A stretch of DNA of 64,000 nucleotides from Dryocosmus kuriphilus (lineage: Eukaryota > Arthropoda > Insecta > Hymenoptera > Cynipidae), in NCBI GenBank assembly GCA_038277395.1, contig CM076190.1:247423256-247487255 (forward strand). The letters are read 5' to 3'. The notes below the pieces were generated by a model. That model ran no database searches and was not told the origin of the DNA. It saw nothing but the letters and a program-made list of their open reading frames with translations. Position numbers and translations under genes: made by a program. This document shows, in pieces, positions 33,206-44,869 of this stretch (its first letter is position 1; every line of letters begins with the position of its first letter).

Positions 33206-36200
33206 TCTGTCAATTCGATGCGTCCGAAGGATTTGAAGAGTTCCAAGTAAACCGAGGAATTGCGAGTAATTGACTCAGCTGGAGAAATTCAGAGAATTAT
33301 AAAGAATCCATCAAATTCGAGGAACAAAGCAAGTTCAGAGAAATCCAACGTATTCGTGGAATTCATGGAGTTCGATGAATCCGAAGAATTTTGAAGGTTT
33401 CAAGCAATCCGAAGAATTCAGAGAAATTTAATTAATTGGAGAAATTCAGAGAATTGAACAGAATCCATTGAATTCGCGTCATACAGCAAATTCCACAAAT
33501 TCAACGAATTCGTGGCGTTCAAGCAATTCGATGAATCGAAGGATTTTAACAGTTCCAAGTAAACGGAGAAATTTCAAAGAATTTAGTTAATTGGAGAAAT
33601 TGAGGCAACTAAAAAGAATCCATTGAATTGGATAAATACATCAAGTTCAGAGAAATTCAGCGAAATCGTTGAATTCAGGGAATTAAGGATTTGAACAGTT
33701 CCAAGTAAACCGAGAATGCCAGGAAATCTGCTTAACTAGATAAATTCAGATAATTAAATTAAAGCCATTAAATTCGAGGAATACAGAAAATTCCGAGAAT
33801 TCGATGTGTCCGAGGGATTTGAATAGTTCCAAGTATACCAAGTAATTGCAATTTGAGAAATGGAGAAATTGGAGAAATTTAGGTAATTATAAAGAATCCT
33901 TCAAATGCGAGGAATTCAACAAATTCAGAGAAAATCAACGAATTCGTGAAATTCAGGGAATTCAATGAACCGAAGAATTTTAAGCATTCCAAGTAAACCG
34001 AGTAATTCAGATTAGTTTAGTTAATTGGAAAAATTCAGGGAATTAAAAGGAATTAATTGATTTCGTGGAATACAGCAAATTCAGAGAAATTGAATGAATT
34101 GCTGTAATTCAGGGACTTCAATGAATCTGAAGGATTTGAAGAGTTCCAAGTAAATCGGAGAATTTAAAGGAATTTAAGTAATTGGAGAAATTCAGGGAAT
34201 TACAAGGAATTCTATGAATCCGAAGGAAAGTTCCAAGTAAGCCGAGAAATTGCAAGGAATGTAATTAATAGGTGAAATTCAGAGAATAAAAACGAATTCA
34301 TTGATTGCTAGGAATACACTAAATTCAGAGAAATTCAAAGAACTCGTGTAATGTGGGGAATTCGATAAATCTAAAAGATTTGAAGAATTCCAAGTATATT
34401 AAATTAAATTAAAGCCATTGAATCCGAGAAATAAAGAGAATTCAGAAAATTACAAAGAATACGTGGAATTAAAAGAATTCGGTGAATCCGAAGGATGTAA
34501 AGAGCTCCAAGTAAAGCGAGAAGTTCCTTTGAATTGATTTAATTGGAGAAATTCAGAGAATTGTAAGGAATCTGTCCAATTCGAAGAATACAAGAAATTT
34601 AGAGGAATTCAACGAATTCGTCGAATTCAGGGAATTCGATGAATCTGAAGGTTTTTAAGGGTTCCAAGTAAACCGAGGAATTTAGATGAATTAAATTAAT
34701 TTGAGAAATTCAGAGAATTAAAAAGAATCCGCTGAGTTCGATTCATTCAGCAAATTCAGAGAAAGTCAGCGAATTCCTGGAATTCCGGTAATCCTATGAA
34801 TACGAACGATTTGAAGAGTTTCAAGCAAACCAAGAATTCCAAGGAATTAGCTGCTGGATAAATTCAGAGGATTAAATTAAAGCCACTGAATTCGAGGAAT
34901 ACAGAAAATTCAGAAAATTACAATGAATACGTGGAATTTAGAGAATTCGATGAATCTGAAGGATTTGAAGAGCTCCAGATAAACCGAGAAATTCCAGTGA
35001 ATTGAGTTCATAGGAGTAATTCAGAGAATTATAAAGAATTTATCCAATTCTAGGAATACAAGGAATTTAGAGAAATATAACGAATTCGTGTAATACAGGG
35101 AATTCGATGAATCTGAGTTATTTTAAGGATTCCAGGTAAACCGAAGAATTCAGAAGAATTAAATTAATTGGAGAAATTCAGAGAATTAAAAAGAATCCGT
35201 TGAGTTCGATTCATACAGCAAATTCAAAGAAAGTCAGCAAATTCCAGGAATTCGGGTAATTCTATGAACACGAAGGATTTGAAGAGTTCCAAGCAAAACG
35301 AGAAATTCAAAGGAATTTGATTCATTGAAGAAATTCAGAGAATCAAGAAGTATCCATTAAATTTGTGGAATACAGCAAATTCTACAAGTTCAACGAATTC
35401 GTGGAATGCAGAAAATTCGATGAATCCGCAGGACTTTAAGCGTTCCAAGTAAACCGAGGAATTCAGAAGAATTTAGTTAATTGCAGAAATTCAGAGAATT
35501 AAAAGGAGTTCATTGATTTCGAGCGAAATAGTAAATTCAGAGAAGTTCACGGAATTCGTGGAATTCAGAGAATTCGATGAATCCGAAGGATTTGAAGAGT
35601 TCCAAGTAAACCGAAGAATTCCACGGAATTGAGCTAATTGGAGAAATGAAGGGAATTAAAAAGAATCAAACCAATTCGAGGAATATAACAAATTCAGAAA
35701 ATTGCCACAAATTGGTGGAATTGAGTGAATTCGATGAAACCGAAGGATTTGAAGAATTCCAAGTAAACTAAGAAATTCAAGAGAATTTGTTTAATTAGAG
35801 GAATTCAGAGAATTAAAGAGAATCCATTCAAATCGAGAAATGCATCAAGTTCAGAGAAATTCAACGAATTCGTAGAATTCAGGGAATTCGATGAATCGGA
35901 AGGACTTGAAGAGTTCCAAGTAAGCCAAGGAATTTCCAGGAATTTAATTAATTGGAGAAATTAGGACAATTAAAGAGAGTCCATTGAATTCGGTGTATAC
36001 AGCAAGTTCAAAGAAACTAAGCGAGTTCGTGGAATTCAGGGAATTCTATGTACCTGAAGTATCTACAGAGTTCCAAGTAAGCCGAAGAATTCCATGGAAT
36101 TGAAGGAATTACAAAGAAATATGAGTTATTAGAAAGAATTTCATGAATTCAGTGAACTTAAAAGAACTTAATTCATTGGAGAAATTCAGAGAATTAAAAA

Positions 36201-36665
36201 TAATCCATTCAGTCCGGGAAATACAGCGAAATCAAACAAATGCAGCGAATACGTTTTATTCAGAAAACTGGATGAATACAAAGGATTTGAAGGGTTCTAC
36301 GTAAAGCGAGGATTTCAAAGGAATTAACTTAACTGTAAAAATTCCTAAAATTAAAAAGAATCCATTGTATTCGAGGAATACAGCAAATTCAGAAAAATTC
36401 AAGAAATTCGTGCAATTCAGAGAAGGCGATGGATCCGAAGGATTTGAAGAGTTCTAAGTGAATCGAGGAATTCAAAGGAATTTATTTAATTGGAAGAATT
36501 TAGAGAATCAAGAAGTATCCATTGAATTCATGGAATATACCAAATTCCATAAATTCAACGAACTCTTAACATTCAGGAAATTTGATGAATCCGAAGGATT
36601 TGAAGAGTCCCAAGTAAGCCGAAGAATTCCAAGGAACTTCACGAATTCCAAAATTCAAGAAATGT
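33206..36665 (+). repeat. Satellite family B array
   Basis: About 22 units of roughly 155-158 bp: ATTCGATGAATCCGAAGGAT, TTGAAGAGTTCCAAGTAAAC, CGAGGAATTC, TTTAATTAATTGGAGAAATT, AAGAATCCATTGAATTCGAG, ATACAGCAAATTCAGAGAAA. Diverged from each other by perhaps 10-20%. No coding frame holds across units. Confidence 0.93.
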
Positions 36666-36900
36666 AAGGAATTTCCTTGAAATCCCTTGGAACCTTTTAA
36701 AATCACTTGAATTATCTTGAAATGCTCTAGCGTGTTTTCAAAGATGCTTAAAATTTCCTGAAATCCATTAAATTCCTTTAAGATAGATTAAAATCCCTTA
36801 AAATACTTTATAATACTTTTCAATAACTTAAAAGTCGTTAACCTCAATATAATTCTTTTGGAATTCCTGAAAATTCTTATAATCATATGAATTCCTGTTA
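36666..36900 (+). repeat. Dispersed unit D
   Basis: TTGAAATGCTCTAGCGTGTT and AAGATGCTTAAAATTTCCTG identify the D unit. It follows the B array directly, as it does again at 44581. Confidence 0.75.
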
Positions 36901-37170
36901 AAATCTCTTGAAGCTTGTAATTTTCTGGGAAATACTATGAAAATCTACAATTATCTTTTGCAAATCGTAAGTTTCCGTTCATTTTATATCAAAATTGGTA
37001 ATTTTGAATAATAAGCTATGAAAAATTGCAAAGAGATTTTGCAAAACGGAAACTTTTGTACTTTTTGTAGAAACTCGTAACTTTAAGAAAAATTATGAAA
37101 AAATAAAGTAGCTTTTGCAAATCGTACATTCTTTTTGTGTAGAAATTTGTAATTTTCTTCAATTTGTGGT
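36901..37170 (+). repeat. Satellite A, three diverged units
   Basis: ACTATGAAAATCTACAATTA and TTTTGCAAATCGTAAG mark A-type units closely related to 32766-33060, including the TATCAAAATTGGTAATTTT variant. Confidence 0.8.
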
Positions 37171-37570
37171 AGATCATTGATCTCCTTTGCATTCTTTTGA
37201 ATCCAGTGAACCCTTTTGAATGCAATGAATTCCCTTAAATTCAATTAAGACTTTCGAATTCAATGGATTATTATGAATCCAATGAGTTTCTTTGTATTCA
37301 ATGAATTTTCTTGAATAACATGAATTCTCCTGAATTCAATGAATTATTTTGAATTCAATGAACTGTTCTAAATTCGATCAATTCTTCAATTAATCTTTTG
37401 AATTCAATGAATGGTTTGGAATTTCTGCATTCTTTTTAATTCATGAATTCCCTTCAATTCCATAAATTCTCCTGAAACCAATGGATTCTCTTGAATTCAA
37501 TGATGTCTCTTGAATTCAATCATTTCTCTTGAATTTAATGAATTCTCTTGAATTTAGTGAATTCTCTTGA
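37171..37570 (+). repeat. CAATGAATTCTCTTGAATT short tandem repeat
   Basis: Irregular array of about 25-bp units (AATGAATTCTCTTGAATTC). The same family recurs at 44870-45540 and 45680-46375. Confidence 0.85.
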
Positions 37571-37890
37571 ATTGAATTTGTGGTAGAAACTTGTAATTTT
37601 GTATGAAAAAAACAGATAAACTTTGTGTGACTTTTGTAAAAAGCAAATTTTCGTTATTTATTGTCGGAAAATGGTACTCTTAATAAAAGAATCTGTTACG
37701 AAAGAAGATTTACAACCTTCTAACAACCGTAGGGTATGTTGAAGCTTTCGACTAAAATCGGTATTCTTAGCAACAAAATCGTTAGATTTCAAACAAAATT
37801 CATACATTATTAACAATTTTAGATATGCTAGTGTCTTAACTCGGGCGGTTTCCTTGTTAGCATAACAATAATAACTATATTTATAAACTG
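37571..37890 (+). repeat. Dispersed unit G
   Basis: TCGTTATTTATTGTCGGAAA, AATGGTACTCTT, CAACCGTAGGGTATGTTGAA and AACAATAATAACTATATTTA. It is the longest G copy in the window. No coding frame. Confidence 0.7.
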
Positions 37891-40840
37891 AAAGAATCCA
37901 TTGAATTCATGGTATACAGAAAGTTGAGAGAAATTCAGCAAAATCGTGGATTTCACGGAATTAGATGAATATGAAAGATTTGAAGTGTTCCAAGTAAATC
38001 GAGAAATTACAAGAAATTCAATTAATTACAGAAATTTAATTAATTAAAGAAATTAAGAGAATTAAAAAGAGTCCATTGAATTCGGTGAATACAGTAAGTT
38101 CAAAGAAACTAAACGAATTCGTGGATTTCAGGGAATCCTATGAATCCGAAGGATTTGAAGAGTTTTAAGTAAACCGAGAAATTTCAAGGAATATAATTAG
38201 TAGGTAAAGTTCAGAGAATTAAAAAGAATCCATTGAGTCCGAGGAATACAGAAAATTCAGAGAAATTCAACGAATTCGCAAAATTCAGGGAATTCGATGA
38301 ATCGGAAGGATTTGAAAAGTTTCAAGCACACCAAGGAATTGCAAGGAATTTAATTAATTTGAGAAATTAAGACAATTGAAATGAGTCCATTGAATTCGGT
38401 GATTAGGACAAATTCAAAGAAACTCAGCGAATTCCTTGATTTCAGGGAATTCTATGAATCTGAAGGATTTGAAGAGTTCCAAGTAAATAGAGAAATTCTA
38501 AGGAACTTAATTAATGGTTAAACTTGTGAGAATAAAAAAGAATCCATTGAGTTCGAGGAATACAGCAAATTCAGAGAAATTCAACGAATTCGCAGAGTTC
38601 AGGGAATTCGATGAATCCGACGGATTTGAAGAGTTCCAAGTAAACCGAGGAATTCCAAGGAATTTAATTAATGGGACAAATTAGTACAGTTAAAAATAGT
38701 CCGTTGAATTCGGTGAATACAGCAAGTTCAAAGAAAGTAAGCGAATTCGTGGATTTCAGGGAATTCTGTGAATCCGAAGGATTTGAAGAGTTCCAAAAAA
38801 CCGAGAAATTGCAGGGAATTTAATTAATAGGCGAAGTTCAGAAAATCAAAGCGAACTTATTGAGTTCGAGGAATACAGTAAATTCAGAGAAATTTCAAGA
38901 ATTCGCGGAATTCAAGGAATACGATGAATCCGGAGGATTGGAATAATTCCATGTAAACCGAGGAATTCCAAGGAATTTAATTAATTGGAGAAATTAATAC
39001 AATTAAAAGAGTCCATTGAATTCGGTGAATACAGCAAATTCAAGGAAACTAAGCGAATTCGTAAATTTCAGGGAATGCTATGAATCCGGAGGATTTGAAG
39101 AGTTTCAAGTGCATCGAGAAATTGCAAGGAATTTAATTAATAGGTGAAGTCCAGAGAATTAAAAAGAAACCATTGGATTCGACGAATACAACGAATTCAG
39201 AGAAATTCAGCGAATTCGAGGAATTCAGGGAATTCGATGAATCCAAAGAATTTTAATAGTTCCAGGTAAACAGAGAAATTCCAAGGAATTTAACTAATTG
39301 CAGAAATTAAGACAATTAAAAGGAGTTCATTGAATTCGGTAAATACAGCAAGTTGAAAGAAACTAAGCGAATTCGTAAATTTCAGGGAATTCGATGAATC
39401 CGAAGGATTTGAAGAGTTCTAAGTAAACCGAGAAATTGCAAGGAATTTAATTATAAAGATGAGTCTCAGAGAATTAAAAAAAATTAATTGAGATCGCGGA
39501 ATACATCATATTCACCGAAATTTAATGTATTGACGGAATTCAAGGAATTCGGTGAATCCGACGGATTCGAAAAGTTCCGAGTAAACCGAGGAATTCCAAG
39601 GAATTAGTTAATTGGGGAAATTAAGACAACTAAAAAGAGCTCATTTAATTCGGTGAATACAGCACGTTCAGAGAAACTAAGCGAATCGTGGATTTCAGGG
39701 AATTCGATGAATCAGAAAGATTTAAAAAGTTCCAAGTAAACCGAGAAAATACAAGGAATTTAATTATAAAGGTGAACTTCAGAGAATTAAATGAAGTTCA
39801 TTGAGTTCGAGGAATGAAGCAAATTCAGAGAAATTCAACGAATTCGCGGAATTCAAGGAATTCGATGAATCCGACGGATTGGAATAGTTCCAAATAAACC
39901 GAGGAATTCCAAGGAATTTAATTAATTGGGGAAATTAAGACAATTAAAAAGAATCCATTGAATTCGGCGAATACAGCAAGTTCAAGGAAAATAAGCGAAT
40001 TCGTGGATTTCAGGGAATTCTATGAATCCTAAGGATTCGAAGAGTTCCAAGTGCACCGAGAATTTGCAAGCAATTGAACTAATAGGTGAAGTTCGGAGAA
40101 TTAAAGAGAATCCATTGAGTTAGAAGAATAGTGAAAGTTCAGAGAAATTAAACGAATTCGCGGAATTGAGGGAATTCGATGAATCCGAAATATTTGAAGA
40201 GTTCCAAGTAAACCGAGGATTTCCAAGGAATTTAGTTAATTGGAGAATCTAAGACAATGAAAAAGAGTCCATTGAATTTGGTCATTACGCCAAGTTCAAA
40301 GAAACTAAGCGAATTCGTGGATTTCAGGAAATTCGATGAATCCGAAGGATTTGAAAAGTTCCAATAAACCGAAGAATTCCACGGAATTTAATTAATTGGA
40401 GAAATTAAGAGAATTGAAAGGAGTCCATTGAATTTGGTGAATACGCCAAGTTCAAAGAAACTAAGCGAATTCGTGGATTTCAGGGAATTCTATGAATCCG
40501 AAGGATTTGAAGATTCCAAGTAAACCGAGAACCTGCAAGGAATATAATTAGTAGTTGAAGTTCAGAGAATTAAAAAGAATCCATTGAGTCCGAGGAATGC
40601 AGCAAATTCAAAGAATTTCAATGAATTCACGGAATGAAGGGAATTCGATGAACCCGAAGGATTTGAAGAGTTCCAAGTAAACCGAGGAATTCCAAGGAAT
40701 TTAATTAGTTGGAGAAATTAAACCAATTAAAAAGATTCTCTTGAATTTGGTGAATACAGAAAGTTCAAAGAAACTAAGCGAATTCGTGAATTTCAGGGAA
40801 TTCGGTGAACCCGAGGGATTTCAAGAGTTACAAGTAAATC
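37891..40840 (+). repeat. Satellite family B array with two-unit higher-order period
   Basis: B units here alternate between two subtypes. One has GTCCATTGAATTCGGTGAAT with CAAAGAAACTAAGCGAATTC. The other has AATCCATTGAGTTCGAGGAA with AATTCAACGAATTCGCGGAA. The pair repeats about every 310-320 bp roughly nine times, so the array has a dimeric organisation not obvious in the other B blocks. Confidence 0.88.
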
Positions 40841-41055
40841 TTTTACAAACAGGATGAGTGAGATCTATTTTAAAAGGTAGGGATGTTCGTAAAATTTTAA
40901 AAATTTAAGGGGTTTGGAATAATTTGGAAAAATGGTTTTACAGACAGAACCAGTTTTTTTTTATTGAATGAGTAGAGAAATGGGTTTACTATATAATGAG
41001 GAGGATAAGAGGTTTTTACCAAAAGAATTGTCGTCGGTGAGTCTGTGGGTCAGGT
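40841..41055. other. Junction between satellite B and G+C-rich island
   Basis: Satellite register ends near 40835. The segment includes TTTTTTTTATTGAATGAG (plus strand), i.e. AATAAA on the minus strand at about 40961, which would follow the minus-strand frame ending at 41056. No gene called. Confidence 0.4.
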
Positions 41056-41716
41056 CTAACCACGATCGACTTTGAACTTTTTGCAGTTCGGTAGGTGCGC
41101 CGGCGCTCCTGCTGGGATGAAGGTTTCCACCGGACGATGAATCGATGTGGGACCGGACCAAATACCCTGGTTGGGGCCAGCCGCTTCTTGGGGGAGAATT
41201 TGCGTGGAGATCCTGACCGTCCTTAAGCTCCTTGTGCGGGCTCCTTTTCGATCTGGAAGGGATAGCAGGGTTTGCAGCGCAATGCCTTGGAGGCGGACGG
41301 GGTCGTCTCCGATCCTCAAATCCTGGCGATGGACAACAAGGTGGCTGTCCTGCCACACCTGGAAAACGCGTTCCCTCGCGGAAACTTGATCCCTCAGACC
41401 CTGGTCTATCCTGCTAGGTGACGCCCTCTGGACTGAAAACTAATGGGGGATCTTCCTAACTCGGTTCCCCTCTTTTGCGGCGGAGAAATCATCGTCCCTT
41501 CGGGGGGAGACCTCGATAGGAGAGGCCCGAATGTACAGGACCGCGTCGTCTGATGTCGTGGTGGAAGAAACTCCGACGAAGGCATCTACGGGGGAATTCT
41601 TGAGTAGCGAGATGGCCCGAGGTGGAGTATGGGCTAACTGTCCTAATACTTACCCCACGTCCTCCTCCTCTGGGTCAAGGGATGATGATTCGCAGCTATA
41701 CTCGGGAGTAGGGGTC
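41056..41716 (-). pseudogene. Unidentified reading frame with two in-frame stops, or two exons
   Basis: One minus-strand frame runs from the microsatellite edge near 41716 to TAG at 41056, interrupted by TAA (41652-41650) and TAG (41442-41440). The pieces look coding-like: TPEYSCESSSLDPEEEDVG; then AHTPPRAISLLKNSPVDAF and EVSPRRDDDFSAAKEGNRVR; then RIDQGLRDQVSARERVFQVW and HLVVHRQDLRIGDDPVRLQG. The composition is G+C-rich, unlike the satellites. The first stop lies inside a strong splice-donor-like GGGTAAGTATT, and TTTTCAGTCCAG overlaps the second stop, so a spliced reading is possible. I recognise no family; a decayed retroelement gag-like protein is one guess. Confidence 0.4.

Positions 41717-41748
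<32 letters not shown>
41717..41748 (+). repeat. (GA)n microsatellite
   Basis: About 15 GA dinucleotides. Any frame crossing it reads Arg-Glu (plus) or Ser-Leu (minus), which accounts for the RERERE and SLSLSL runs in apparent ORFs here. Confidence 0.95.
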
Positions 41749-41749
<1 letters not shown>

Positions 41750-42059
41750 GACTGTCAGAACTCGCCCTGGCGATACGGGGTGCTGCGCTCCTAACCCATG
41801 AGAACGGGAAGCTACTTCCTGGAGCGACCATCGGGGCAGATCTCGGTCGCGTCGAAGAGTAACGGGGGGCCGAGATGGGGCTAAAGTCCAGAATCCTTGT
41901 GCAGCGTTTCGTCGATGTTCGGTCCTCCTCTTATGTTGGCTCTTCATTCTCCGTTTATAGGGACGATCCGCCGAAAGCTTGTGACAAGAAGAAGAGAGGG
42001 GTTTCAGAGACAGGAGGTCCTCGCGGAAGGAGGAAGCGACCCAGTTTTATTCTAGAACA
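41749..42059. other. G+C-rich sequence, no gene assigned
   Basis: Open frames exist on both strands (for example minus 41696-41947), but none has a recognisable motif, and they conflict with each other. It may be the upstream continuation of the minus-strand frame at 41056-41716. Confidence 0.4.
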
Positions 42060-42775
42060 AATGAGGTCCTTCCGGAATGAGGAAGCTACCCGGTTTATTT
42101 TTAAAAGGCGAGAGGTCCTTCCTGGCGGATAAAGCGACACGTTTATTTTGAAGAAATGAGAGGTCCCTTCTACCCGAGAAAGCGCCCTGGTTATTTTTTA
42201 AAAGACGTGGGGTCCTTCCTGTCGGAGAAAGTGAGCCGGTTTCTTTTTAAATGGCAAGAGGTCCTTTCTGTCCGAGAAAGCCACTCGGTTATCTTTAAGA
42301 AATGAGAGGTCCTTTCCGTCCGAGAAAGCGAACCGGTCATTTTTAAGAAATGAGAGGTCCTTTCTGTCTGAGAAAGTGACCCGGTTATCTTTTAAAAGAC
42401 ATGAGGTGATTCCGGTCAGAGGAAGTAACCTCGTTTATTTTTGAACGGCAAGATGTCCTTTCTGGCGGGGAAAGCGATCCGGTTATTTTTAAAAGCCGAG
42501 AGGTCCTTCCGGACAGGGGAGTGACCCGGTTCATTGTAAGAGACGAGAGTTCCTTTCTGTCCAAGAAAGCGAACCGGTTAATTTTAAGAAAGGAGAGGTA
42601 ATTTCTGTCTGAGAAATCAACCCGATTAATTTTAAGAAAGAAAAGGTCCCTTCTGTCCGAGAAAGTGACCCAGTTATTTTTTAAAAGCCGAGAGCTCCTC
42701 CTGGACGGGGCAAGTTAACGGTTATTTTTAAAAAATGAGAGGTTCTTTCCGTCAGAGAAAGCGACCTGGTAAGTT
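42060..42775 (+). repeat. Tandem array of about 48-bp units
   Basis: About 15 units of 47-50 bp carrying GAGGTCCTTTCTGTCCGAGA, AAGCGACCCGGTTATTTTT and AAGAAATGA. Copies start for example near 42258, 42305 and 42354. It is unrelated to satellites A or B and confined to this island. Frames are not preserved because unit length varies. Confidence 0.9.
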
Positions 42776-43320
42776 TCGTTACCACGTATAAGCCGCACTG
42801 CACTTAAAAAGGAACTCAAAAGGTGTACTTACGGTGTGCAACGGTGGAGCAGGTCTTTCTAGACAGAGAAGTTCCATCGTTCTGGGCTTCGTTGACAGGT
42901 CTGCTTTTCGAATGGTCCTTGTCAGCTTGTCCCTCGGAAAGAAACAAATAAGAGCATTCGGATGTTGACGAAAAGAGCAGAACTCGAATTTACTTTTTAT
43001 AAACATTTTTATTATCTGCACTGGGTAGACTAGTACACGGGCTTTTGAAAGGAACCCTCGCTTGGGCGGCCCGTGAGCGACTGTTCGACAGGTCGGTTTG
43101 TTACACTCGCGATGGCTATTATCTGACGGAGATCCGAAATCGCGGGAATTGGACGACGTTAAACCTTGGGCTCCTGAGAGCTACTGTCTTCCGCTTCGAG
43201 ATGCTTGAACTCATGATCTAGGAATACGCTGTCTAGCCACGCGAAAATAAGAAAAAGTGAACCAATATGAAGCCCAGGATTCCTGACCTCTGAGAGTGTC
43301 ATGTTGTTCAAGTGTGGGCG
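42776..43320. other. G+C-richer segment with possible minus-strand exon
   Basis: Minus-strand 42779-43021 is open (FEFCSFRQHPNALICFFPRD, KADLSTKPRTMELLCLERPA). It contains a good donor (CACCGTAAGTAC) near 42830, which would make it an exon upstream of the 41056-41716 frame with the 48-bp array in the intron. This rests only on composition and a consensus site. No family recognised. Confidence 0.3.
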
Positions 43321-44335
43321 GTAGATTCAAGTTTAAAATGTTAAATTTAGCAAACGCCACGAACATTTAAAGGAAAATATTAATAAATTGTGAAATTTAG
43401 AAATCAATAAAGTTATTTTTAGAATAATCTCATGTACCATTATCCTCTCATCCCAATATTGTACGTATAATATTCGTTTACATATCAAGGATAAAATTGT
43501 TATTTAACCAAATCTTAAAAAATACCTAAGTGTAAATTTACAATAAATATACGAATAAAAAGCTTAAAATATTAATTTAAATTTTTCCAATAAATTATAT
43601 ATTCCTTAAATAATGAAAATGACTTTTTTTAAATAGTAATTTTTGGACAAATCAAGGATAAATATTGTCTGTTAGGCATATAATAAAAAATGGCCAATTG
43701 TAAGTTTTGATTTATAACAGTATCCAAAAAGAAAGCTATGAAATTAATTTTTCGCCCAATTCCAGCTTTAGAACATGAAATGCAATTTTTCCAAAAAACT
43801 AGCCCTTAAATTATGAAGATAAAGTCGGCAGAAATAAATTTACAGCTTATTTTAAACTACTGTTTGAAAATTCATATATATATATATATATATATTTTTT
43901 GTAATGAAAGATTAAAAGTTTGAAATTTATAACTACTGGATGGGGCCACAAGATTATGCGTGCACCGCACTGATCTCTATGCGTACCAGGACCCAACAGT
44001 TATATCGCCGAACCTGGATTCAAGCTGGAAGTGGCTAGGGTCAACTCGACTAGGGGTCGAGTAGTTTTTAGATCATGCTTGAACTGATTTCGTTGCTCAA
44101 GCGGTCAGTAGATCGAAGTGGAGTGGAAGGGCGGAGGCTCGGGATTGGTCGAGCTTCCCACCCAGGCTACACGCGCTTGACTCGGTCTTGCTCGCACGTG
44201 CGGTTGGCCTGGCCTTGGTCGCACGCGCGGTTGATCGATCGATTCTTGGGAGCATAGTTCTTACATTGTCGCCGATTCTCCTGTCCAAACACTCTTTTAA
44301 TAGAATTTATGCTCCGGACAGGAAAATCGTGTATC
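43321..44335. other. Unassigned A+T-rich then G+C-rich sequence
   Basis: 43321-43920 is A+T-rich, with a (TA)n run at about 43877-43895. 43921-44335 is mixed, with repeated GGTCGCACGCGCGGTTGATC-like words near 44190-44240. I see no supported gene or RNA. Confidence 0.5.
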
Positions 44336-44580
44336 AAATCGAAGAATTTCAAGGAAATTAATTGATTTGTGTAATTCAGAGAACTAAAAAGAATCCATTG
44401 AATTCGAGGATCAGGAATGAGCATATTCAGAGAAATTCAACGAATTCGTTGAATTCAGGGAACTCGATGAATTCAAGGAATTTGAAGCATTCAGGAAATT
44501 CAATGAATCCGCAGGATTTGAAGGGTTCCAAGTGAAGAGAGAAATTCAAAGGAATTTAACGAAATCCAAGAAACATAAGG
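44336..44580 (+). repeat. Satellite family B, two units
   Basis: AAGAATCCATTGAATTCGAG, ATTCAACGAATTCGTTGAAT and GAATCCGCAGGATTTGAAG match family B. Orientation as elsewhere. Confidence 0.85.
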
Positions 44581-44869
44581 AATTTTCTTAAAATCCCTTT
44601 TAATTTTTTAAAATCCCTTGAATTTTCTTGAAATGCTCTAACGTGTTATTAAGGAAGCTCAAAACGTCTTAAAATTGATTAAGTTCCTCTAAAATAGATT
44701 AAAATCCCTCGAAATACTTTATAGTATTTTCAAGTATCTTAAAAGTCCTTAAACTCAATCGAATTCTTTTGGAATTCCTGAAAGTTCTTTAATTGAAATG
44801 AATGCCTTTTAAAATCTCTGCAAATTTGTAATTTTCTGGGAAATACTATGACAAATTGCAAATTGCTTT
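44581..44869 (+). repeat. Dispersed unit D and one satellite A fragment
   Basis: TTGAAATGCTCTAACGTGTT identifies unit D. TTTGTAATTTTCTGGGAAAT and ACTATGACAAATTGC near 44827-44860 are an A-type unit. The order B, D, A and then the GAATTC short array repeats that of 36600-37570, so the whole run is a larger duplicated module. Confidence 0.75.

Noticed and set aside
41875..42132. Plus-strand frame 41875-42132 as a gene
   Set aside because: It runs into the 48-bp tandem array and ends there, with no motif.
44075..44300. Gene or structural RNA in the G+C-richer patch
   Set aside because: Overlapping frames on both strands, short internal repeats of GGTCGCACGCGCGGTTGATC type, and no fold or motif I can support.
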